A stretch of 13,591 nucleotides of DNA from JAPUIN01 sp041580375. Its GTDB lineage: Bacteria > Acidobacteriota > Polarisedimenticolia > Gp22-AA2. Below the pieces are notes generated by a model. The model worked only from the letters and a program-made list of their open reading frames with translations. It was not told where the DNA came from and did not search any database. A program made the position numbers and the translations under genes. Shown here piece after piece: positions 6,547-11,800 of the stretch. Position 1 is the stretch's first letter. Every line of letters starts with the position of its first letter. The stretch lies in assembly GCA_041580375.1 (NCBI GenBank), contig JBFGDZ010000093.1, positions 1-13,591 of the forward strand, given 5' to 3'.

Positions 6547-6974
6547 GCGTTCAGGCGTTCCTCATAGGGAACGACCTCGCCACGCTCGACGTACCGTTTG
6601 AGCAGCCTGAGATACATGGCCCAGCAGAAGCACGAGACGCGATAGTGCTCGTTCGGCCCGCGCCAGCCCGCGTGATGGAACCGCACGCGGGTGATCCCCT
6701 CGTCCTCGTCGAGAACGAAGCCCACGCGCGTACCCCGCCAGTCGTCGTGAGCCTCGACCAGTTCCATCTCGAATTCCGCGTCCCGGACCGCCCGCGTCAC
6801 CATGGCGCTCCACTCGTGGCCGGGACCGAACGAGAGCCTGTATGTGCCGCCCACCTCGGGCCGCCCCGACGAGCGCTTCGTCCACCAGGCATCGAGACCC
6901 GCCGGCATGGCGATCGACTGGAACACTTTCTGCGCGGACGCCCTGATCGAAAACTGATGCACGACGTCAGGCAT
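6543..6974 (-). CDS. SRPBCC (AHSA1-type) domain protein
   Basis: A 143-residue single-domain protein of the SRPBCC superfamily. It opens with the strand V-V-H-Q-F-S-I, then S-A-Q-K-V-F-Q-S-I and G-L-D-A-W-W-T, the typical AHSA1 helix-turn with paired tryptophans. Next come G-G-T-Y-R-L-S-F-G-P, strands around F-E-M-E-L-V and T-R-V-R-F-H-H-A-G-W, and a C-terminal helix with C-W-A-M-Y-L-R-L-L-K-R-Y-V-E-R-G. The start at 6974 was preferred over an ATG four codons upstream because GGAGG stands 5 bases before it. It overlaps the AAC(3)-like gene by four bases, so the two are probably translated together. It may bind or carry a hydrophobic small molecule; the ligand is unknown. Confidence 0.9.
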   Translation of the reverse strand: MPDVVHQFSIRASAQKVFQSIAMPAGLDAWWTKRSSGRPEVGGTYRLSFGPGHEWSAMVTRAVRDAEFEMELVEAHDDWRGTRVGFVLDEDEGITRVRFHHAGWRGPNEHYRVSCFCWAMYLRLLKRYVERGEVVPYEERLNA

Positions 6975-7022
6975 GATCCCCTCCATGGAGGCCGACGACC
7001 CGCGGCGCCCCGAGCCACCGCG

Positions 7023-7358
7023 TCATCGACGCGGACCCCGCCCGGACGGGTGGCCGTCGATCCATTCCGACCACCGGGACATCTTCGCATCATAGTCGTG
7101 CCGCGTCATTCCGGTGCCGCCGCCCGTTGCAGGTCGGCACGCGACCCGGGCCGGATTCAGGATCGGGCCGCACGCGATCGTGAGCCGCTTCATCCATTCC
7201 ACGAATGCCTCGACGTCGTCGCACATCAGATTCAGCCTGTGCTCATCTCCCTCCAGGTTCGGGAGGGAGACGCTGCGCCCGCGATCGTCCCGGTCTTTCA
7301 GGCTGAAGAGACGAAGCTGCCTGCCGTCGGAGATCGCGCGGACACGGAAGGCCGTCGA
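7023..7358 (-). pseudogene. Probable remnant of a VOC/glyoxalase-family gene
   Basis: The open frame runs from the stop of the upstream membrane-protein gene (same frame) to a stop at 7023. It encodes a stretch that looks like the C-terminal half of a glyoxalase-like VOC protein: L-N-L-M-C-D-D-V-E-A-F-V-E-W-M-K, then C-G-P, and later G-G-G-T-G-M-x-R-H where relatives have G-G-G-x-L-G-x-Y-x-P-R-H. There is no ATG or GTG before the motif; the first ATG, at 7226, falls inside it and has no close ribosome site. The N-terminal half and the usual W-G-x-L-T strand are missing. Either this is a broken gene or a short protein made from 7226 (67 residues). The similarity is judged by eye. Confidence 0.4.
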
Positions 7359-7877
7359 TCACCATAGATTCTGAATCCCGATGCCGATGGCGGCAGCGAG
7401 CAGGGTGAACACGGGGACCTTCCAGGCCAGCGTCCTGAGATTCCCGCTCGCGAGTCCGCTTCCCACGATGATCCCGACGAGTCCGAGCTCGAGGCTCTGG
7501 CCGGCGAACCAGGCCGCGAGCAGGCCGGTGGACGCCGTCGAGATGGAGGCGAGCCCCAGGGCGAACGAGCCCCAGACGCAGATGCCGAAGACGAGCCCGA
7601 AGCGAAGCCCGCGCGCCCACCCCGTGACGCCCAGGCGGGCCATCAGGCCGGTCACCAGGGCGATGATCAGCGCGAACGAGGCATACCCGAGCGGGATGCG
7701 CCTGAAGGCGTCCCACGGCGGCAGGAGGAACGGCGACGGCTCGACGTACAGCGGGGCGAGAACTCCGGCGTGCAGGAACAGATCGAACCCCAGGGTCGCG
7801 ACGAAGGCGAGAAGAGCGATCGCGATCAGCCGGCCCCTGGAAACTTCGAGCGCGTCGGATCGCTCCGGCGCCGTCAT
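7359..7877 (-). CDS. Multi-TM membrane protein of unknown function
   Basis: A 172-residue membrane protein. Hydrophobic segments are visible at about residues 18 to 36, 63 to 83, 90 to 112, 114 to 145 and 151 to 170, suggesting four or five helices. The first helix continues into F-D-L-F-L-H-A-G-V-L-A-P-L-Y, which resembles the opening of small DUF1761- or DUF2177-like membrane proteins, but I cannot assign a family. The start at ATG 7877 was chosen because it comes four bases after the stop of the secreted-protein gene with GGTGG upstream. An ATG nine codons earlier would overlap that gene. It is likely cotranscribed with that gene. Confidence 0.75.
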   Translation of the reverse strand: MTAPERSDALEVSRGRLIAIALLAFVATLGFDLFLHAGVLAPLYVEPSPFLLPPWDAFRRIPLGYASFALIIALVTGLMARLGVTGWARGLRFGLVFGICVWGSFALGLASISTASTGLLAAWFAGQSLELGLVGIIVGSGLASGNLRTLAWKVPVFTLLAAAIGIGIQNLW

Positions 7878-7881
7878 CACG

Positions 7882-8391
7882 TCAGTCCACCAGTCGTCTG
7901 GCAATGTCCGGATTGGCCCGGAGCACCTGCACCGAAATGGGCTCGTCCTTTCTCGAGGCGAGGTCGGTCCGGCCGAGCGGGATCACCGTCTGCGCGTCGG
8001 GAGCCCCGTCCGCCCGCAGCACCATGAACGTATTGTTCTCGCTCAATGGAAACGGGCGGTCCTGGACGTAAGCCGTGCGCAGGTCCGACGACAGCATGAT
8101 GCCGAGCACGATGTCGCCCGAGACGAGCCTGTAGTAGGCCCGGTCGCCGGCCTCGACGTTGATCTTGAAATCGGTCTCCCACCTGCGATCGTGCCACCCG
8201 GGGGTGCCCTTGAAGTAGACGAGAAGAAGTGCGCGCTTCCCTTCCTGGGGGCTTCCGAGCAGCCACAGGGAGACGACGCTGTCGGACAATGGAAAGGCGC
8301 CGATGCCTTCCACCGCATCCGCCGCGACGGGCCGCGCGTTGACGGCCAGCGCCAGCAAGGGTACCAGCACTGCGGCTCTCAGCCATCGCAT
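7882..8391 (-). CDS. Secreted protein of unknown function
   Basis: A 169-residue protein with a clear signal peptide (basic start M-R-W-L-R, hydrophobic core A-A-V-L-V-P-L-L-A-L-A-V, probable cleavage after V-A-A-D-A at about residue 26). The mature part of about 143 residues is mostly beta-like, with F-P-L-S repeated (S-D at 34 to 39 and S-E at about 114 to 119), and has no cysteine. I recognise no family. The ATG follows a perfect GGAGGTGA at 7-base spacing from GGAGG, the strongest ribosome site in the window, suggesting efficient translation. It precedes the membrane-protein gene by four bases; the two may act together at the envelope. Confidence 0.75.
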   Translation of the reverse strand: MRWLRAAVLVPLLALAVNARPVAADAVEGIGAFPLSDSVVSLWLLGSPQEGKRALLLVYFKGTPGWHDRRWETDFKINVEAGDRAYYRLVSGDIVLGIMLSSDLRTAYVQDRPFPLSENNTFMVLRADGAPDAQTVIPLGRTDLASRKDEPISVQVLRANPDIARRLVD

Positions 8392-8395
8392 GTCG

Positions 8396-8403
8396 TCACC
8401 TCC
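8396..8403 (-). promoter_or_regulatory. Full-length Shine-Dalgarno GGAGGTGA
   Basis: The minus strand reads GGAGGTGACGAC before the ATG at 8391. GGAGGTGA is complementary to the end of bacterial 16S rRNA over eight bases. It fixes the start of the secreted-protein gene and suggests strong translation. Its TGA is also the stop of a 25-codon open frame that fills the gap upstream. Confidence 0.7.
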
Positions 8404-8480
8404 GGGCGGCGACGGTTCGGATCGCGAGCTCGACGGAACCCGCGAGCCGGCCGCTCTCCGGGACGAACCTCACGAGCGGG

Positions 8481-9167
8481 CTACCTCAGCTCGAAAACCA
8501 CCGACACGTTGAAAGCGAGTTCTTCCGTTCCCGGCTCGATGAAGCCTCCCCCACCGTACGCCAGCGACTGGCGATGGAACTGAAGCGGACTCGACTCGGA
8601 GCGTTCGTCCGTAGCGCACACGACGTCGCCCAGCGTGGCGCCCGACAGGTCCGCCATCGACTGCGCCTTGACCCGGGCGTCCTGGAAGGCGAGCTCCAGT
8701 CCCCGAGCGCGGGCCGCCGCAGGATCCGAGACCAGGAACCGCACGCCGCCGGCCTGGTTGGCGCCGGCCTTCACCGCGATTTCGAGAAGATTCGCGACGG
8801 AGGCCGTGTCGTCCCGGGTCACCGTGATGTTGTTGACGACCCGATACACGCGCCGTCTCGTCGGCTCGTCGTGCAGGGTGGAGATATCGAAATACGACGT
8901 CTGGATCTCTTCGGCGGCGACTCCCGCGGCTTTGAGACCGGACAGGACGGCGCCGACCTTGCCCGTGTTGAGCCGGAACGCCTCGCTGACCGATGCGTGC
9001 GTCGTCTCGACGCCGACGGTGAATGAGACACGATCGGGATCGAGTCTCACCTTCGAGGTGCCCACGACGGCGATGCTCCGACCGGTGGGAGACGTGCACG
9101 GTTGACCCTGGCCGCATCCGGCGACCACGATCAGCACGACGAGGCTCACGCAGACGCTCATTCGCAT
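8481..9167 (-). CDS. SIMPL domain (DUF541) lipoprotein
   Basis: A 228-residue predicted lipoprotein of the SIMPL/DUF541 family, periplasmic or surface proteins of poorly known role, with stress-related reports for some relatives. The signal peptide ends in I-V-V-A-G-C with the lipid-bearing cysteine at residue 18. The SIMPL domain follows from I-A-V-V-G-T-S-K-V-R-L-D-P-D with F-T-V-G-V-E-T. Next come the helix with N-T-G-K-V-G-A-V-L-S-G-L-K, the E-E-I-Q-T-S-Y-F-D-I strand, the Y-R-V-V-N-N-I-T-V strand and the final A-R-A-R-G-L-E-L-A-F-Q-D-A-R-V-K-A helix. Length is usual for the family. The start at 9167 has GAGGG six bases upstream; ATGs at 9173 and 9161 are alternatives. It follows the GFA gene by nine bases. 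Confidence 0.88.
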   Translation of the reverse strand: MRMSVCVSLVVLIVVAGCGQGQPCTSPTGRSIAVVGTSKVRLDPDRVSFTVGVETTHASVSEAFRLNTGKVGAVLSGLKAAGVAAEEIQTSYFDISTLHDEPTRRRVYRVVNNITVTRDDTASVANLLEIAVKAGANQAGGVRFLVSDPAAARARGLELAFQDARVKAQSMADLSGATLGDVVCATDERSESSPLQFHRQSLAYGGGGFIEPGTEELAFNVSVVFELR

Positions 9168-9176
9168 GACCATCCC

Positions 9177-9587
9177 TCAATCCGGCAGGCCGGCCTCGTA
9201 CTGCGGCAGATCGTCGCATATGGTATCCCACGGCGCCTTCGAACCGACGAACGTATGGTACTGGGAGCGAATGCCGGGGTCGGCATCCAGTGTGCCGAGA
9301 CGAATCGAGACTTCAGGACCTTCCGGCCAGGTCCCCCCGAACAGGCTCGATCCGCACACGGAGCAGAAGGCCTTGACCGAGCCGCCTTGCGGGCGATACG
9401 CGCGGACCAGCTCCGCTCCGGCGACGAGCCTGAAGTCCTCGCGCCTCACGCGACCTTGCGTACACACCGCGGCGCCCGAATGGCGACGGCAGCGCGAGCA
9501 GTGACAGTGGCCCGCCCGCAGGAACTCTCCGTTGACTTCGTAGCGGACGCCGCCGCACAGGCAACCACCTGCGACCCTGACCTTCAT
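9177..9587 (-). CDS. GFA family (CENP-V/GFA domain) zinc protein
   Basis: A 136-residue protein of the GFA family, named after glutathione-dependent formaldehyde-activating enzyme; most members have no proven activity. All metal-binding cysteines are present: C9 and C11 in G-G-C-L-C-G, C28, C30 and C33 in H-C-H-C-S-R-C, and C75 and C78 in F-C-S-V-C-G-S. Two zinc ions are expected. The start at 9587 gives the usual family opening (M-K-V-R-V-A-G-G-C) and has AGAGGG upstream. Two ATG codons at 9608 and 9605 overlap the previous gene's stop and would add seven or six residues, so the exact start is open. It lies between a conserved hypothetical gene and the SIMPL gene in one run. Confidence 0.9.
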   Translation of the reverse strand: MKVRVAGGCLCGGVRYEVNGEFLRAGHCHCSRCRRHSGAAVCTQGRVRREDFRLVAGAELVRAYRPQGGSVKAFCSVCGSSLFGGTWPEGPEVSIRLGTLDADPGIRSQYHTFVGSKAPWDTICDDLPQYEAGLPD

Positions 9588-9604
9588 GGGCGTGGCCCTC
9601 TCCA

Positions 9605-10096
9605 TCATCCGTCCGGTATGCCGTCAGGACCGGCCGCCCCCCCGGCCGGCTCGGTCTCGAACACGCGCGCCAGGTAACCTCCGACGTCGCTGCCCGCCGG
9701 CCCCAGCACGGTCGCGACGTAAGCCTCGCGCTCGGCCCAGAGAATCTCGAGATCCCAGACGCAAACGGACTCGTTCGCCCGGGCCGGACGCCAGCCGCCG
9801 GGATGGGCGCCGGGATTCACGAAGACTCTGATCGGAAGCTCATTCTCGCGATCCCACCACCCGAGAACCGTGTAGTGGCCGGTCCGGCCCTGGTGCACGA
9901 TCAGGAACCCCACCCCGGGTCGGCCCGACACGATCGCGGGAGCGGGCAGGGACGCTTCGGCGAGCGTCAGACCCGGCTCGAAGCGCTGCCAGTCGAGGGG
10001 TCCCGGCCCGTAGAGCACGCTGTACAGCTTGAGCCGCCAGTCTCCGCGGCGGCGCAGACCGTGGAAGGCGATCCGACGTGGTTCGAATGGCTGCAT
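9605..10096 (-). CDS. Conserved hypothetical protein
   Basis: A 163-residue soluble protein. The composition is that of a real globular protein: W-R-L-K-L-Y-S-V-L-Y at about 20 to 29, G-V-G-F-L-I-V-H-Q-G-R at about 61 to 71, V-L-G-W-W-D-R-E-N-E-L-P-I-R-V-F-V at about 77 to 93, and C-V-W-D-L-E-I-L-W-A-E-R-E-A-Y at about 112 to 126. I have a sense that this pattern recurs in unnamed proteins of GC-rich bacteria, but I cannot name a family or function. There is no signal peptide or membrane segment. A possible promoter ends about 20 bases upstream and there is no clear ribosome site, so the mRNA leader may be very short. It is the first gene of the middle run, overlapping or nearly touching GFA. 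Confidence 0.78.
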   Translation of the reverse strand: MQPFEPRRIAFHGLRRRGDWRLKLYSVLYGPGPLDWQRFEPGLTLAEASLPAPAIVSGRPGVGFLIVHQGRTGHYTVLGWWDRENELPIRVFVNPGAHPGGWRPARANESVCVWDLEILWAEREAYVATVLGPAGSDVGGYLARVFETEPAGGAAGPDGIPDG

Positions 10097-10116
10097 GGAT
10101 CGTCAGGCCCGATGTC

Positions 10117-10145
10117 AGTGTATCCGGATCGTCGATCTGGCTCAA
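10117..10145 (-). promoter_or_regulatory. Putative promoter with palindromic operator-like spacer
   Basis: On the minus strand TTGAGC and TACACT (each four of six to the sigma70 boxes) are exactly 17 bases apart. The stretch at 10124 to 10140, CCGGATCGTCGATCTGG on the plus strand, is symmetric at seven of eight base pairs around its centre and falls in the spacer. Transcription would start near 10110, about 14 bases before the ATG of the conserved hypothetical gene. The 90-base gap is the only sizeable space between two long runs, which supports a promoter here. The matches are weak and untested. Confidence 0.35.
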
Positions 10146-10190
10146 TGGACTGGTCTATCAAAGGCATCCGATGGTCCGTGCAGCACACCG

Positions 10191-10991
10191 TCACCTGGTT
10201 CCGGTGATGATATGCGCCGGCAAGTCGAACAGGACCCGTCCCTCCGCGGTGAGGTAGGGTTCGAGAACGCTCTCCGCCTCTTCGAGGATGCGTTGGATTT
10301 GATCCTCCTTCAGCACGACTCCCATCACCGGCAACCAGCCCCTCAGATCGGCTTCAACCATGGACCTGATGCTCGGAAATCGCGCCGTACCGGCGTGCGT
10401 CGTGATCACGGGCGAGGCGATTCCCGCGCTCTCAAACAGCGCGGTCAGCTCCTTCCGATCTCCCAGCACGAATGGCGCCCGCAGGGCATCGGCTGCACGC
10501 TGGCCCCCGATGCGCTCGAGCAGGGCAACCTCGATGGAATAGGCAGGAGAGTTCTGAAGCACATCCCAAACGGCGATGGCCAGTCGCCCCCGGGGAGTCA
10601 GCACCCGCACCATCTCGTGCAGAGCCTTACGCCGATCCGAGAAGAACATCAGGCCGAACTGGCTCACGACGGCGTCAAAGGTCTGATCCGGATACGGTAG
10701 CGCCTCCGCCGCACCCTGCCGCCACTCGATCGTCGGCGCAAGCCGTCCAGCGACGGCCAGCATGCCGGCCCCGGGATCCAGTCCCGCAATGAAGCCCGTG
10801 GGACCCACGCGTGCAGCCGCCTCGCGCGCCAGGACACCCGTTCCACACGCGACGTCCAGGACCCGATCACCCGGCTCGACCCGGACGGCGTCGAGCACCC
10901 GCCCCGCCCACTGTTGAAACAGAGCGGGCACGTGCAACTCTTCATACGCCACCGCGGCCGCGATCTGATCCTGCAGGACGGGATCGCTCAC
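10191..10991 (-). CDS. SAM-dependent methyltransferase, class I (UbiE-like)
   Basis: A 266-residue class I methyltransferase, transferring a methyl group from S-adenosylmethionine to an unknown acceptor. Motif I, V-L-D-V-A-C-G-T-G-V-L-A, is at 44 to 55. The acidic end of strand 2 is G-L-D-P-G-A-G-M-L at about 67 to 75. The G-A-A-E-A-L-P-Y region, F-D-A-V-V-S-Q-F-G-L-M-F-F and V-L-T-P-R-G-R-L-A-I-A-V-W follow. The C-terminal part with F-P-S-I-R-S-M-V-E-A-D-L-R-G-W is typical of a subfamily often annotated as methyltransferase domain 11 or UbiE-like. The start is placed at GTG 10991 because GGAGG stands exactly six bases upstream; an ATG seven codons earlier has no good site. It follows the YCII gene after about 150 bases. 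The substrate is unknown. Confidence 0.92.
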   Translation of the reverse strand: MSDPVLQDQIAAAVAYEELHVPALFQQWAGRVLDAVRVEPGDRVLDVACGTGVLAREAAARVGPTGFIAGLDPGAGMLAVAGRLAPTIEWRQGAAEALPYPDQTFDAVVSQFGLMFFSDRRKALHEMVRVLTPRGRLAIAVWDVLQNSPAYSIEVALLERIGGQRAADALRAPFVLGDRKELTALFESAGIASPVITTHAGTARFPSIRSMVEADLRGWLPVMGVVLKEDQIQRILEEAESVLEPYLTAEGRVLFDLPAHIITGTR

Positions 10992-10997
10992 CGTCGG

Positions 10998-11002
10998 CCT
11001 CC
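10998..11002 (-). promoter_or_regulatory. Shine-Dalgarno GGAGG deciding a GTG start
   Basis: GGAGG followed by CCGACG and GTG supports the methyltransferase start at 10991. The resulting N-terminus (V-S-D-P-V-L-Q-D-Q-I) also fits relatives that begin with a similar short helix. Confidence 0.65.
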
Positions 11003-11145
11003 ACCCGGCCATCGAACGCTCGCGCTCACCGACGGATCACGTATGCGCCGGCACTCCTGAGCTCATCGTACTTCCTGTCCATCGGCTCGAGCCGCGGCCC
11101 GGCGCCTGCATTCAGGGGGGGACCGCTTCCGGGAAACAAAGGAGT

Positions 11146-11433
11146 CTACATCGACCTGAGTTCGTAGATTCGAATGCTCGCAATGAACGGATTGCTTTCG
11201 GCAAGCTTCATGGCAGCATCAAGACTCTCCGCCTCGATGATGTTGTATCCCGTAATGGATTCCCTGTTCCATGGCAGGTCCCTGGTTCCACTTTTCGATC
11301 TTTCCCGGCCGCCACCGAAGCCGCCCTGGTCCACCTGATTGTCGGAGATCGACTCCAGCCAATCCTTCCAGGCCTTCATGATTTCGGGGGTCGGCTTGAC
11401 GAAGCCGAAATGCAGAAACATGAACTTCTTCAA
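11146..11433 (-). CDS. YCII-related domain protein
   Basis: A 95-residue small soluble protein of the YCII/DGPF-like group. It begins with K-K-F-M-F-L-H-F-G-F, then K-P-T-P-E-I-M-K-A-W-K-D-W-L. This is followed by D-Q-G-G-F-G-G-G-R-E and I-T-G-Y-N-I-I-E-A-E-S-L-D-A-A-M-K-L-A-E-S-N-P-F, ending in S-I-R-I-Y-E-L-R. This is a dimeric ferredoxin-like fold; family members have mixed or unknown roles, and some occur near extracytoplasmic sigma factors. The start is TTG at 11433, because GAGGAGGG stands four bases upstream and the protein then begins exactly where relatives do; earlier in-frame codons lie inside the SEC-C gene. The SEC-C stop codon overlaps this ribosome site, so translation is likely coupled. 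The function is unknown. Confidence 0.88.
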   Translation of the reverse strand: MKKFMFLHFGFVKPTPEIMKAWKDWLESISDNQVDQGGFGGGRERSKSGTRDLPWNRESITGYNIIEAESLDAAMKLAESNPFIASIRIYELRSM

Positions 11434-11437
11434 TTCA

Positions 11438-11445
11438 CCCTCCTC
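11438..11445 (-). promoter_or_regulatory. Shine-Dalgarno GAGGAGGG deciding a TTG start
   Basis: The site lies four bases before TTG at 11433 and shares bases with the TGA stop of the SEC-C gene (11444 to 11446). It supports the TTG start of the YCII gene and reinitiation by ribosomes leaving the SEC-C gene. Confidence 0.65.
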
Positions 11446-11800
11446 AGTTTGCAGAGTCCTGATCCAATCCACAGCACCGTTTATACTTCTCGCCACTGCC
11501 GCATGGGCAAGGGTCGTTCCTTCGAACGGTCGACGCCGCCTCGTTCGGGATTGGCTCCTCCGGATTGGTTTCGCGGAACTGTCCGTCGGAATGGTCGACC
11601 GCTTGCTGGATCTGACGCCGTTCGTGACGACGATCCCGGCGAGGTGCGTTGCGGAGGGCGTAAATGAAGAAAAGAACCAGGGCCGTCACCGACGCGTAGA
11701 TCAGTGCGCGAGGCCCGAAGAACCTCGCCAGCGCTGTCAGGCCGGCCAGGCCGACGAGCACCCACAGCGTCGTCAGCAACCTGTTTCTATGGATCGCCAC
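11444..11800 (-). CDS. Two-TM protein with C-terminal SEC-C zinc motif
   Basis: A 118-residue protein with two membrane helices (about 8 to 28 and 31 to 49), a basic then acidic polar linker (about 50 to 92) and a SEC-C motif at the end. The motif is R-N-D-P-C98-P-C100-G-S-G-E-K-Y-K-R-C109-C110-G, with all four metal ligands. SEC-C binds zinc; in SecA it contacts SecB and ribosomes, and it is found on many small proteins of unknown role. Here it would be tethered to the cytoplasmic side of the membrane. The start is GTG at 11800 with CGGAG upstream at about six bases, overlapping the hydrolase gene by 28 bases. The domain call is firm, the role is inferred only. Confidence 0.88.
   Translation of the reverse strand: MAIHRNRLLTTLWVLVGLAGLTALARFFGPRALIYASVTALVLFFIYALRNAPRRDRRHERRQIQQAVDHSDGQFRETNPEEPIPNEAASTVRRNDPCPCGSGEKYKRCCGLDQDSAN

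Noticed and set aside
7381..8583. A 400-codon plus-strand frame
   Set aside because: It is antisense to the membrane, secreted and SIMPL genes; the sequence is low-complexity and unlike any family.
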